From Bacteroidetes bacterium UBA1935 (GTDB lineage: Bacteria > Bacteroidota > Bacteroidia > Chitinophagales > Chitinophagaceae), in the NCBI GenBank assembly GCA_002337045.1, contig DDFF01000006.1, forward strand, positions 124,001 to 188,000: a DNA stretch of 64,000 bases. The letters run 5' to 3'. The translations under genes were made by a program, and so were the position numbers. Positions within the stretch are counted from its first letter, which is position 1, and each line of letters begins with the position of its first letter. A model generated the notes under the pieces. That model was not told the origin of the DNA. It made no database searches and saw nothing but the letters and a program-made list of their open reading frames with translations. This document shows positions 10,287-18,824 of the stretch, one piece after another.

Positions 10287-10772
10287 TTACCTGCTAATTG
10301 TTATTGTTGCATATGTTGGTCCACCAAACCCTTTGTCATATGTACTACCTTCTTGCTTTTTCACCTCACCATTTAGTGTATAGTAGGTAGTACGTGTGCA
10401 TCTTATTCTGCTTTCACTTTTTACATTGTCGTCTTTCTTTTTATCGCCATCATAATTTATGTCAGACACCTTATATGTTTTTCCTGTTTCAGTAATCTCT
10501 ATGATATAGTCATTGGCAGCATTCAGGCTATTATGGTTTGAATATGTAGAATAAGGTGGTGTTAATGTGTCCATCCTCGCACTATCGGCCTCTGTGCTTA
10601 TCAATTCAGAAAAATTACTGCCTTTTTTATAGGTTGAAAATTTGAAATGCAAAACATCAGTTTTCGATCTCAGCTGATATTTCAGTCTTATCATTTCATC
10701 AGTACAGGTTGTTTTGCGCGTACATCCAATGGCCAGGAGAGCCATTACAGGCATAAAGAGGTAAGATTTCAT
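10287..10772 (-). CDS. Hypothetical lipoprotein
   Basis: 161 residues, not recognised. The N-terminus MKSYLFMPVMALLAIGC is a lipoprotein signal with lipobox AIGC. The mature part is polar and predicted mostly beta, with several basic patches and a segment KVSDINYDGDKKKDDNV that looks like a short acidic, possibly calcium-binding, D-x-D-x-D loop. The hairpin at 10259-10280 follows it. Probably a small outer-membrane or periplasmic lipoprotein; function cannot be assigned. Confidence 0.65.
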   Translation of the reverse strand: MKSYLFMPVMALLAIGCTRKTTCTDEMIRLKYQLRSKTDVLHFKFSTYKKGSNFSELISTEADSARMDTLTPPYSTYSNHNSLNAANDYIIEITETGKTYKVSDINYDGDKKKDDNVKSESRIRCTRTTYYTLNGEVKKQEGSTYDKGFGGPTYATITISR

Positions 10773-10841
10773 CGGGTATTATGGTTTTATGTATTGCCAA
10801 TACATTTATCGTGCCAAACAAAATATTTCCCTTTTTTGCAT

Positions 10842-10870
10842 TACTTTTGCACCTCGGGCGTTGAGCCCGA
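10842..10870 (+). promoter_or_regulatory. Candidate carB promoter and leader hairpin
   Basis: TACTTTTG (10842-10849) matches the TAnnTTTG -7 consensus; no clear TTTG lies at the -33 position. Immediately after comes TCGGGC-GTTGA-GCCCGA (10854-10870) followed by five T, so the transcript would start at or in a terminator-like hairpin. The remaining 110-nt leader to ATG 10979 is A/T-rich. Attenuation control of pyrimidine/arginine precursor synthesis is possible but not shown. Confidence 0.5.
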
Positions 10871-10978
10871 TTTTTGTACGTTTCAAAAGCAAAAATCAGA
10901 AATCAAAAGGCAAAACCCCTTTTGAGTGCTCATTCCCGCATTTTTTGATTTTTTATTTAATCTTTTTGCTTTTAGAAG

Positions 10979-12622
10979 ATGCCATTAGATACTTCCATAA
11001 AGACGGTTCTCATTATCGGTTCGGGTCCAATTATTATAGGCCAGGCTTGCGAGTTTGACTATTCAGGCTCTCAGGCAGCACGCAGCCTTCGCGAAGAGGG
11101 TATAAAAGTGGTGCTTATCAATAGCAACCCCGCTACTGTAATGACCGACTCCATCGTTGCTGACAAGGTATACCTGCAGCCACTGACCGTTGAAAGTATT
11201 GAAAAAATACTCCAGGAAAACAAAATAGATGCCGTATTGCCAACCATGGGCGGACAAACAGCCTTGAACCTGGCAATGGAAGCAGAAGAGATTGGTCTGT
11301 GGGAACAGTATGGTGTCCGCATGATAGGTGTAGATACCAAAGCAATTGATAAAGCAGAAGACCGTGAAAAGTTCCGCCTGTGGATGATTGAAATGGGCAT
11401 ACCTGTAGCACCGGCAAAAATTGCCAACTCGCTGCTGGAGGGTAAGGAATTTGCACAGGAAATAGGTGTTCCACTGGTTATCCGCCCTTCGTTTACATTG
11501 GGTGGTACAGGTGGTGGCCTTGTTTTTCATAAAGAAGACCTGGACGCCGCATTGGAAAAAGGCCTTACTGCATCGCCAATACACGAGGTACTGGTAGAAA
11601 AAGCAGTAATGGGCTGGAAAGAGTTTGAACTGGAACTGCTGCGCGATTCTGCAGACAATGTAGCCATCATCTGTACGGTAGAAAACTTCGACCCGATGGG
11701 CATCCACACGGGCGATAGTATTACCGTAGCACCTGCCATGACGCTGAGCGATACTGCCTTCCAGCTGATGCGCAACACTGCCATCCGTATGATGCGCGCG
11801 CTGGGCAACTTTGCCGGTGGTTGCAACGTACAGTTTGCACTGAATCCTGAAACAGAAGAAATCATCGTAGTAGAGATTAACCCGCGTGTGAGCCGCTCTT
11901 CGGCACTTGCATCAAAAGCTACGGGTTATCCTATCGCTAAGATTGCCGCTAAACTGGCAGTTGGCTACAACCTCGATGAACTGAAAAACCAGATTACACA
12001 AACAACATCTGCATACTTTGAGCCTGCGCTTGACTATGTGATTGTAAAAATGCCACGCTGGAACTTTGATAAGTTTAAAGGTGCAGACGATACACTGGGC
12101 TTCCAGATGAAGTCTGTAGGCGAGGTGATGGCTATCGGCCGCACATTCCCTGAGGCACTGCAAAAAGCTTGTCAGAGTCTGGAGAACAACGCAACGGGTC
12201 TTTCTTTCATCAGCGCACAACGCATGAAGCCTGAAGAACTGCTGGAGTCTATCAAGCGCCCGACGTGGGATAGGATTTTCAAAATAAAAGAAGCCATCGC
12301 AGCAGGTATATCTATCAAAACCCTGCGCGAGATAACGCATATAGACCGTTGGTTCCTGTACCAGATACAAGACATTGTAACGCTGGAAAATAAACTGAAA
12401 GAAATAAAACACCTGGAAAGCATACCTGCAGACATGCTGCGCGATGCCAAGCAAATGGGCTTCAGCGACGAGCAGATAGCAGAGTTTGTAAAAGACTGCA
12501 CAGCAGAAGAGGTGTACGAATACCGCAAGAAACTGGGCATCAAACGTGTTTACAAAATGGTAGATACTTGTAGCGCCGAATTCGAAGCGAAAACCCCATA
12601 TTTCTACAGCACATTCCTGTAA
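10979..12622 (+). CDS. carB1: Carbamoyl-phosphate synthase large subunit, N-terminal half
   Basis: Encodes the carboxyphosphate-forming half of CarB, which activates bicarbonate with ATP in pyrimidine and arginine synthesis. 547 residues against about 1070 for a complete CarB. Present are the N-terminal Rossmann/pre-ATP-grasp domain (VLIIGSGPIIIGQACEFDYSG), the ATP-grasp domain (RPSFTLGGTGGG, then EINPRVSRSSALASKATGYP) and the oligomerisation domain ending DTCSAEFEAKTPYFYSTFL. It stops exactly where the second, carbamate-kinase-like half normally begins and is followed by a good terminator, so this is a split subunit rather than an obvious frameshift. The partner half and CarA must lie elsewhere. 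Confidence 0.9.
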   Translation: MPLDTSIKTVLIIGSGPIIIGQACEFDYSGSQAARSLREEGIKVVLINSNPATVMTDSIVADKVYLQPLTVESIEKILQENKIDAVLPTMGGQTALNLAMEAEEIGLWEQYGVRMIGVDTKAIDKAEDREKFRLWMIEMGIPVAPAKIANSLLEGKEFAQEIGVPLVIRPSFTLGGTGGGLVFHKEDLDAALEKGLTASPIHEVLVEKAVMGWKEFELELLRDSADNVAIICTVENFDPMGIHTGDSITVAPAMTLSDTAFQLMRNTAIRMMRALGNFAGGCNVQFALNPETEEIIVVEINPRVSRSSALASKATGYPIAKIAAKLAVGYNLDELKNQITQTTSAYFEPALDYVIVKMPRWNFDKFKGADDTLGFQMKSVGEVMAIGRTFPEALQKACQSLENNATGLSFISAQRMKPEELLESIKRPTWDRIFKIKEAIAAGISIKTLREITHIDRWFLYQIQDIVTLENKLKEIKHLESIPADMLRDAKQMGFSDEQIAEFVKDCTAEEVYEYRKKLGIKRVYKMVDTCSAEFEAKTPYFYSTFL

Positions 12623-12646
12623 TAGTTTACAGATACACGATAATAT

Positions 12647-12671
12647 AAAAGCCCCGATGTTCGGGGCTTTT
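12647..12671. terminator. Bidirectional terminator
   Basis: AAAAGCCCCGA-TGT-TCGGGGCTTTT, a perfect 11-bp stem with A and T flanks on both sides. It ends carB1 on the plus strand and the ketosynthase operon on the minus strand. Confidence 0.9.
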
Positions 12672-12734
12672 GTTATTTAATGCTCTTTAGTATTTCGTGA
12701 GATTGCTTCGTTCTGCGCAATGACGCGAATAGGG

Positions 12735-13952
12735 TTACTCCCACCGCTTCACCACGAGCGAAGAGTTGGTACCACCAAAGCCAAATGAATTGGAAAGAAA
12801 CAGGTCGAAATCTTTCTTCAGTGTTTGTGGTATCACGTTTATTTTGGCGCTGTGCTCGTCCGGGTTTTCAAAGTTGATGTTGGGTGCTATAAAGCTATTC
12901 TGCATCATCAGCATACTGTACACTATTTCGCTTGCACCTGCCATCCAGCATTCGTGGCCTGTCATGCTCTTGGTGCTGCTTACAGGTACTTTGCCGCCAA
13001 ATACTTCGTATATCGCTTCTGCCTCGCTGCCATCGCCCGCAGGCGTGCTGGTAGCATGGGCGTTTATGTATTGTATATCCGCCGCGCTGAAGCCACTGTC
13101 TTTCAACGCACGGCTTATAGAGCGTACCTGTCCTTCTGTACTCGGGTTGCTGATGTGCTGGCCGTTGCTGCTGAAGCCATAACCCAGCACCTCTGCCAAT
13201 ATGGTAGCACCACGTGCCTGCGCACTCTCCAGGCTTTCCAGTATCACCGTTGCTGCACCACCACCGGGTACTAGGCCGTCACGGTCCCTATCAAACGGAC
13301 GTGATGCGCGCGCAGGTTCATCTTCGCGTGTGCTAAAAGTACCCAGTGCATCGAAGTTGGGCATAGAGTATATGTTTACCTCTTGTGCGCCGCCACATAT
13401 CACACGGTCCTGTAAGCCTTGTTTGATGAACATATAACCCAGCCCTATGCTGTGCGAACCACTGGCGCATGCCGCACTGATGGTAAAGTTGATACCACGC
13501 AGTTTGAAGATGGTTGCAAGGTTCATCGTAACCGTACTATTCAGCACCTGAAAAACCGAACCACTGCCCACCAACATGGTGTCTTTCTTTTCGCGTACAA
13601 GGTCTATACCTTCTATCACGGGTTGGGCGCAGCTATCGTTGCCGTATATAATGCCTGTTTCGTTTTGCTCAAAGAATTCAGTGGTCATGCCAGCCTGCGC
13701 CATGGCTTCTGTTGTTGCCATGTAGGCAAACTCTGCATGCTCGGGCATCATGATGCGCGAACGGCGGTCGAGCAGCCCCTTTAGTTGCGGGCGCTCTACA
13801 AAGCCCGTCAGGCCACTGCGGTAGCCCATCTCCTTGCGGCGAGGATCCAGTATAATACCCGACCTGCCTTCAAACAACGACTTCGCAACTTCTTCCCTGT
13901 TTTTACCCAGTGAAGAGTATATACCTAAACCTGTGATAACTACACGACTCAT
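12735..13952 (-). CDS. Beta-ketoacyl-ACP synthase (KAS I/II type)
   Basis: Condensing enzyme that elongates an acyl chain on acyl carrier protein. 405 residues of the thiolase fold with the catalytic triad visible as Cys162 (SAACASGSHS), His299 (INAHATSTPAGD) and His333 (TGHECWMAGA), and the C-terminal GFGGTN signature. It lies 17 bp after a ketoreductase and in one unit with an aromatic ammonia-lyase, the combination seen in flexirubin/aryl-polyene clusters, so it probably extends a coumaroyl-type starter rather than serving housekeeping fatty acid synthesis. A second, housekeeping FabF is expected elsewhere; assignment to pigment synthesis is inference. Confidence 0.88.
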   Translation of the reverse strand: MSRVVITGLGIYSSLGKNREEVAKSLFEGRSGIILDPRRKEMGYRSGLTGFVERPQLKGLLDRRSRIMMPEHAEFAYMATTEAMAQAGMTTEFFEQNETGIIYGNDSCAQPVIEGIDLVREKKDTMLVGSGSVFQVLNSTVTMNLATIFKLRGINFTISAACASGSHSIGLGYMFIKQGLQDRVICGGAQEVNIYSMPNFDALGTFSTREDEPARASRPFDRDRDGLVPGGGAATVILESLESAQARGATILAEVLGYGFSSNGQHISNPSTEGQVRSISRALKDSGFSAADIQYINAHATSTPAGDGSEAEAIYEVFGGKVPVSSTKSMTGHECWMAGASEIVYSMLMMQNSFIAPNINFENPDEHSAKINVIPQTLKKDFDLFLSNSFGFGGTNSSLVVKRWE

Positions 13953-13969
13953 GGCTGCAATCTTAATTA

Positions 13970-14698
13970 TTATGTATACAATGCACCGTTGATAGATATT
14001 ACCTGTCCGCTGATGTAGCCTGCATTTTTACCTGCAAGAAAACCAGCCAGCTCTGCCACTTCTTCAGCAGTACCAAAGCGTTTCATCGGTATCATGCCTA
14101 CCAGGTCTTTTTCATCAAGGTCGCCCGTCATATCTGTTTTGATAAAGCCCGGTGCAATGGCGTTTACTGTGATGTTGCGTTTTGCAATTTCCTGTGCCAG
14201 TGCTTTGGTAGCACCTATCATGCCTGCTTTCGCGGCACTGTAGTTTACCTGTCCCGGCATACCTTTTATACCACTCAGCGATACCATATTGATGATACGG
14301 CCAAAGCGGTTCATCAGCATCGGGTTCAGTACTGTTTTGGTAACGTTATACATGCCTTGCAGGCTTGTATCCAGTACACTATCCCACTGCTCATCGGTCA
14401 TGCTCATCAGCAATGTATCCTGGCGGATACCTGCATTATTTACCAGTACTTCTATGATGTGTTCTTTGTTTGCTTCCATCCAGCCACCCAGTACTTGCTG
14501 CACATCTTCTTTGCTGGCAACATCAAAGTTCAGCACCTGCGCATCTACGCCTTTTTCTTTTGCAAGCGCAGCTGTTTCTTCAGCAGCGGCTTTATTGCCT
14601 TTATAGTTTACCAGTATGTTATAGCCCATCTCTGCAAGCTTCAGGCATGTAGCGCGGCCTATACCGCGAGAGCCACCTGTTACCAATGCGTATTTCAT
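13970..14698 (-). CDS. fabG: 3-oxoacyl-ACP reductase (FabG-like SDR)
   Basis: NADPH-dependent short-chain dehydrogenase that reduces 3-ketoacyl-ACP. 242 residues. Cofactor motif TGGSRGIG (8-15), NNAG (87-90) and catalytic Ser140, Tyr153, Lys157 (VNYSAAKAG) are intact. The C-terminal GYISGQVISINGALYT is the usual FabG ending, with L in place of the common G at the GG(L/M)Y position. Placed between the ammonia-lyase (65 bp upstream) and the ketosynthase (17 bp downstream), so it most likely works in the same polyene elongation cycle. A dehydratase and carrier protein of that cycle are not in the window. Confidence 0.9.
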   Translation of the reverse strand: MKYALVTGGSRGIGRATCLKLAEMGYNILVNYKGNKAAAEETAALAKEKGVDAQVLNFDVASKEDVQQVLGGWMEANKEHIIEVLVNNAGIRQDTLLMSMTDEQWDSVLDTSLQGMYNVTKTVLNPMLMNRFGRIINMVSLSGIKGMPGQVNYSAAKAGMIGATKALAQEIAKRNITVNAIAPGFIKTDMTGDLDEKDLVGMIPMKRFGTAEEVAELAGFLAGKNAGYISGQVISINGALYT

Positions 14699-14763
14699 AT
14701 CAAATCAAAGGGTGAAATTGTTCACTATAAAAATCATTAGCTAATCAGCCAATAATCACATCA

Positions 14764-16317
14764 TCAAATTTTCTTTTTAAACTGTGCTACCACATCTGTA
14801 TCTATCATCCATTGCTTTACCTGTTGCAGGTTTGGCGATGCCGAGAAATCGTCTTTGAAGAACGGGAACAGTTTGCGCACACCATTGTACATCCACTTGG
14901 TAGATGGTGCCAGCTTGTTGCTGAAACCACGCAGGTCTATAGCCTGCACCAGTGCCACAGCTTCTACTGCCAGTACTTCGTATGCATTTTCTATTACGCG
15001 GCTGCACATCATGGCAGCGTTGCAACCCATACTTACTATATCCTGGTTGTCGTTGTTGTTTGGTATGCTGTGTATATACATCGGGTTGCTCAGTGTCTGG
15101 TTTTCTGCAACAGTACTTGTTGCAGGATACTGCATACCCTGTATCCCAAAGTTCAAACCAAGCTTACCCGCGTTTGCAAATGGCGGCAATTTCTGGTTCA
15201 GGTGCGGATTGAGCAGGAAGTTCAGCTGACGCTCTGAAAGCATAGACAGCTTCGTTACTGCAATCTTCAGTTTATCCATCTCCAGCGCTATATAATCGCC
15301 GTGGAAGTTGCCACCGTGGAAGATGTTTTTATTCTTGCGGTCTACTACAGGGTTGTCGTTTACAGAGTTCAGTTCGTCTACAATTACTTTCTCTGTATTC
15401 AGCACTGTGTCGAATATCGGGCCCAGTATCTGCGGCACGCAACGCAGCGAGTAGTATTCCTGTACTTTATCTTCTATTACATCAACGGTTACCTTCTTAT
15501 CGTAGAGGTGTTCGTGGCGTTTGCGCATCAGCTTGCTGTCTTTGCCAAGTATGCGCATCCACTCTGCTACGGCGCGTTGCCCGTTGTGTTGTTTTACATT
15601 ATTCAGTTCGGCAGAAAAATGGTCGTCGTACGCTTCCATCATCTCATTCACCATCAGCGACATCAGCATACTCCACAACACCAACCTGTGTGCCATTATC
15701 ACGTTCACACCACCAATGCCTGTCATAGCAGACGTACCATTCAACATACCCAAACCTTCGCGGATGTGTATATCCATCGGCTTCAGGCCCAGTTTCTTAT
15801 ATACTTCTTTGGCAGGTGTTACTTTGCCTTTGTACCAAAAATTGCCTTCGCCTATCAGACCAAGTGCCAAGTGTGCAAGCTGTACAAGGTCTCCGCTGGC
15901 ACCCACACCACCATGTGCGTATACACAAGGGTATGCTTCGTTATTCAGCAGGTCTGTCATCAGCTGCACTGTGTCCGGGTGTATGCCCGAAAAGCCCAGC
16001 AACATAGTATGCAGCCTTGCCAGCAACATTGCCCTGCTATGCAGTGGAGAAAGCAACTGACCCATGCCCGAGCTGTGGCTGCGGATGAGGTTGTATTGCA
16101 ACTGCTTGCGGTCTGTATCGTTGATACGGTACTGTGCCATAGGGCCAAAGCCCGTATTGATACCGTATATCAGTTTGTCTTTAGAAAAGGTGCGGAGAAA
16201 GTCATAACTACGCGTCACTTCTTTTACAGCAGGCGTAGCCAGATTCACTCCTTTGTTTTGAAGTACAATCTGCTCAAATGCTGCAATGTCTATCGCTTTG
16301 CCCCCAAGGGATACCAT
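14764..16317 (-). CDS. Aromatic amino acid ammonia-lyase (HAL/TAL family, flexirubin type)
   Basis: Lyase with the autocatalytic MIO prosthetic group formed from Ala140-Ser141-Gly142 in GGVGASGDLVQLAHLALGLIGEG. 517 residues from ATG 16317; a TTG two codons upstream is less likely. Also visible are the catalytic Tyr in YGINTGFGPMAQYRI, the RSHSSG loop, YSLRCVPQILGP and SIPNNNDNQDIVSMG. The sequence recalls, from memory, the tyrosine ammonia-lyase of Flavobacterium johnsoniae, which makes 4-coumarate as starter for flexirubin pigment. No other histidine-utilisation gene is nearby, and the next genes encode a ketoreductase and ketosynthase, both arguing against histidase. Substrate still needs proof. 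Confidence 0.87.
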   Translation of the reverse strand: MVSLGGKAIDIAAFEQIVLQNKGVNLATPAVKEVTRSYDFLRTFSKDKLIYGINTGFGPMAQYRINDTDRKQLQYNLIRSHSSGMGQLLSPLHSRAMLLARLHTMLLGFSGIHPDTVQLMTDLLNNEAYPCVYAHGGVGASGDLVQLAHLALGLIGEGNFWYKGKVTPAKEVYKKLGLKPMDIHIREGLGMLNGTSAMTGIGGVNVIMAHRLVLWSMLMSLMVNEMMEAYDDHFSAELNNVKQHNGQRAVAEWMRILGKDSKLMRKRHEHLYDKKVTVDVIEDKVQEYYSLRCVPQILGPIFDTVLNTEKVIVDELNSVNDNPVVDRKNKNIFHGGNFHGDYIALEMDKLKIAVTKLSMLSERQLNFLLNPHLNQKLPPFANAGKLGLNFGIQGMQYPATSTVAENQTLSNPMYIHSIPNNNDNQDIVSMGCNAAMMCSRVIENAYEVLAVEAVALVQAIDLRGFSNKLAPSTKWMYNGVRKLFPFFKDDFSASPNLQQVKQWMIDTDVVAQFKKKI

Positions 16318-16345
16318 ATTCAATAAGGATAATTGGTAAAGTGTG

Positions 16346-16353
16346 CAAAAATA
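16346..16353 (-). promoter_or_regulatory. -7 promoter element of the ammonia-lyase operon
   Basis: Minus strand TATTTTTG (16353-16346) fits TAnnTTTG and would start transcription about 20 nt before the ATG at 16317. No convincing -33 TTTG was found. Confidence 0.5.
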
Positions 16354-16428
16354 TGAAAACTAAACGGGTGAATGTAGTGTTTACCCCCACGTTTGGCATA
16401 AAATACCCCGTAAACGGTATTTATTCGA

Positions 16429-17238
16429 TTATTCTTTGCTAATGAGCGATGTAAAAGGGTGGCGAAGCCTGTCGTAGCCCACAAGGTCTACCTTGATGCT
16501 GCCTACAAGTATGGGGCTATCTACCCGTACAGGTATATGGTTGGCATCATCGCTTACCCAAACCATCATTTTTTCGCCACCGCTGAAGATAGTACCCTCA
16601 ATCAGCAACGGACTTATCTTAATGGCATTGAATGTACCGTATTTAGTTGTTACACGTTCCTTGCCCATGTAGCGGATGTACAGGTTGTATACCTTATCAT
16701 CCAGAAACATGGAGAATGGTATTTTATCGCCAGGTTTGTATTTGTTGTAGTCTATACTGCGCGCATAGTAGATGGTAGAAAGTACATCCTGCACACATGC
16801 AGGAATTTTGAACGGACCATTGGTAGAAACTGCCTGTCCTACAGAATGATTAAAGACTACGTGGTTATATATCTTAAAGCCACCCTCATCTACATTGCGG
16901 ATGAATTTCTGTGGCAACATGCTTTCTACATCTATATAAGTCTCATACTTATCGCGCACTTTAAAAAACCAGTCGTACGATTTGTAGGTTTTACCATCGC
17001 CTGTTATGTGGTAAACCTGCCTGCCATTCATGCTTTCCATATTGGTATTGAAAACAGCTTCGCCTGCGCCTACCCATATCATACCCATGTTGTAGTACAC
17101 TTTAAACTTCAGCCTTTCACCTTCTTTGAAACTGGTGTTTTTAATACCACAGAAATCTACCTGCTGCGCCGCAACGGGTTTAGTACCTGCCAGTAGTGCA
17201 ATACATATCGGGAGTAAAAATTTCATGGTAGCTTTCAT
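16429..17238 (-). CDS. DUF3108 family secreted protein
   Basis: 269 residues from ATG 17238, giving the signal peptide MKATMKFLLPICIALLAGTKPVAAQQ; the frame is open further up to a TTG that overlaps the preceding stop, but it has no signal character. The mature protein matches the DUF3108 pattern: an early EGERLKFKVYYNMGMIWVGAGEA strand region, then YHITGDGKTYKSYDWFFKVRDKYETYID, a Cys-containing DVLSTIYYARS segment and late KISPLLIEGTIFSGGEKMMVWVSDD. Family members are periplasmic and of unknown function, sometimes next to envelope genes. It follows the flippase-like gene by 38 bp and is probably co-transcribed with it. Confidence 0.82.
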   Translation of the reverse strand: MKATMKFLLPICIALLAGTKPVAAQQVDFCGIKNTSFKEGERLKFKVYYNMGMIWVGAGEAVFNTNMESMNGRQVYHITGDGKTYKSYDWFFKVRDKYETYIDVESMLPQKFIRNVDEGGFKIYNHVVFNHSVGQAVSTNGPFKIPACVQDVLSTIYYARSIDYNKYKPGDKIPFSMFLDDKVYNLYIRYMGKERVTTKYGTFNAIKISPLLIEGTIFSGGEKMMVWVSDDANHIPVRVDSPILVGSIKVDLVGYDRLRHPFTSLISKE

Positions 17239-17276
17239 GCAGTCCATTCTTTGCATTATAAATTTAGCAAAACGAA

Positions 17277-18218
17277 TCAACGCAAAAGACGCATCCTGAA
17301 TAATAATATACTACCCACCACAGCAGGCAGTATCAGGTTGATGGCCCATATACCCACAGTTGCCGCCAGTATGCCCACTGTATTGTCGCTGAAATGATGA
17401 AACAGGTATAAACCAACCTGTCCACGCTCACCCAGTTCTACAAGGGCTATAGACGGTATCACAGCTATTACCCAGAAAAACAATGACGACATCATATAGC
17501 CGCCAAATGCAGGTACATCTACGTTCATCCACCATAGTAAAAACAAATACTGTGCCGTATAGATCCCATAACGCAATAGTGATATTGAAAGAATTGTTAA
17601 CTGTTGACCGGGGGTAAAGCTTTTCAGCAGCTTTGCATATACATTGTATTTCTTCAGCCACTTGATGCGCTCTATTATCGGCATCCAGGTTTCGAAACGC
17701 CAATAGATGATAAATACTACTACCAGTACTACCGCGCATGCCACTAACACGATAGTAGAAAACGTACCGGGAAAATATAAGTTGTAATATATCAAGCCCG
17801 CGAGGCCGTAAATAAACAAGGTGAGCATCTGCGCTAATGCACCGAGTATCGACACACCTACCAGCCTGATTGTATTCTTCCGTTTCAGGTACAAAAGCCT
17901 GCCGGGATATTCGCCAATACGATTGGGTGTAACAAGTGAAACAGCTATACCTGCAAAATAACTGCTGAGCGCCTGCCTGTATGTAAGCGGTTGTGCAGAG
18001 CCAGCCAGCAAATGCCATTTCTTCGCTTCCAGCAAGAGATTCAGCGGCATCAGTACAATGGCTATTATCAACAGATACATCGGGCCTGTTACCCAGATTG
18101 CGTCCCAATCTACCTTGCTCAATTGCTTCTGAACCTGCAGCCATATACCCCACAAAAGGAGTAAGGATATGCATCCGCCGATTACATAATTAAGCCATAT
18201 TTTAGTAGTTTTGTTCAA
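17277..18218 (-). CDS. Flippase-like membrane protein (LPG synthase TM / UPF0104 family)
   Basis: 313 residues with about eight transmembrane segments; belongs to the family related to the membrane half of lysylphosphatidylglycerol synthase. Family features are the first segment VIGGCISLLLLWGIWLQV, the LNLLLEAKKWHLL loop and the conserved SLVTPNRIGEYPGRLLYLKRK region. Members are thought to flip or modify membrane lipids; the substrate is unknown. The start codon is TTG (18218) because no ATG or GTG lies upstream before the divergent ruvC and the first segment would be lost with the next Met. Only 8 bp separate it from the ruvC start. Confidence 0.85.
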   Translation of the reverse strand: MNKTTKIWLNYVIGGCISLLLLWGIWLQVQKQLSKVDWDAIWVTGPMYLLIIAIVLMPLNLLLEAKKWHLLAGSAQPLTYRQALSSYFAGIAVSLVTPNRIGEYPGRLLYLKRKNTIRLVGVSILGALAQMLTLFIYGLAGLIYYNLYFPGTFSTIVLVACAVVLVVVFIIYWRFETWMPIIERIKWLKKYNVYAKLLKSFTPGQQLTILSISLLRYGIYTAQYLFLLWWMNVDVPAFGGYMMSSLFFWVIAVIPSIALVELGERGQVGLYLFHHFSDNTVGILAATVGIWAINLILPAVVGSILLFRMRLLR

Positions 18219-18226
18219 ATCAATTT

Positions 18227-18823
18227 TTGCTGTTGCAACAGGATACGCAAATCATTCTTGGTATAGACCCCGGTACACTTGTTATGGGTTATGGCCTGAT
18301 AGCCGTGAACAAAAATAAGGTTTCGCTGGTGGAAATGGGGGTGTTGCAATTATCTAAGCACGATGACCATGCAGAACGCCTTGAATTGATATACCGAAAG
18401 ATGGAAACGCTCATCACGCTACACAAGCCATCTGCCGTAGCTATCGAGGCTCCTTTCTTTGGCAAGAATGTACAAAGTATGCTGAAACTGGGCAGGGCGC
18501 AGGGTGTTGCGATAGCCGCTGCCATGAAGTTTGGACTTCGCGCAGAGGAATATGCACCACGTAAAATAAAACAGTCTATAACAGGGCGGGGTAATGCCAG
18601 TAAAGAACAGTTGTGGGAAATGTTGCAACACACACTAGGCTTTCAGGAAGATGTAAAGTTTATGGATGCTACCGATGCTGTAGGTGTAGCGCTATGCCAT
18701 CATTACCAAACAAAGATGCCTGTACCCAAAACACCTGTAAAGAAAACCACTGCCAAAGCCAAGAAAACAAGCTGGGCAGCCTTCCTGAACGAAAACCCTG
18801 ACAGGGTAGTAAAGAAAAAATAA
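18227..18823 (+). CDS. ruvC: Holliday junction resolvase RuvC
   Basis: Endonuclease that cuts Holliday junctions during recombination, acting with RuvAB. 198 residues. The four acidic catalytic residues are present as Asp14 (GIDPGT), Glu74 (AIEAPFF), Asp147 and Asp150 (FMDATDAVGVALCHH). The first ATG in frame lies beyond Asp14, so translation must begin at a non-ATG codon: TTG 18227 (or TTG 18233), after an in-frame stop at 18203. A Lys-rich C-terminal tail of about 38 residues (KTPVKKTTAKAKK) extends past the usual end. Divergent from the flippase-like gene, 8 bp apart; convergent with a lipoprotein gene 1 bp away. Confidence 0.94.
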   Translation: MLLQQDTQIILGIDPGTLVMGYGLIAVNKNKVSLVEMGVLQLSKHDDHAERLELIYRKMETLITLHKPSAVAIEAPFFGKNVQSMLKLGRAQGVAIAAAMKFGLRAEEYAPRKIKQSITGRGNASKEQLWEMLQHTLGFQEDVKFMDATDAVGVALCHHYQTKMPVPKTPVKKTTAKAKKTSWAAFLNENPDRVVKKK

Positions 18824-18824
18824 A

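Noticed and set aside
15301..16326. 341-codon open frame antisense to the ammonia-lyase
   Set aside because: Composition is an artefact of the opposite-strand gene; no recognisable motif.
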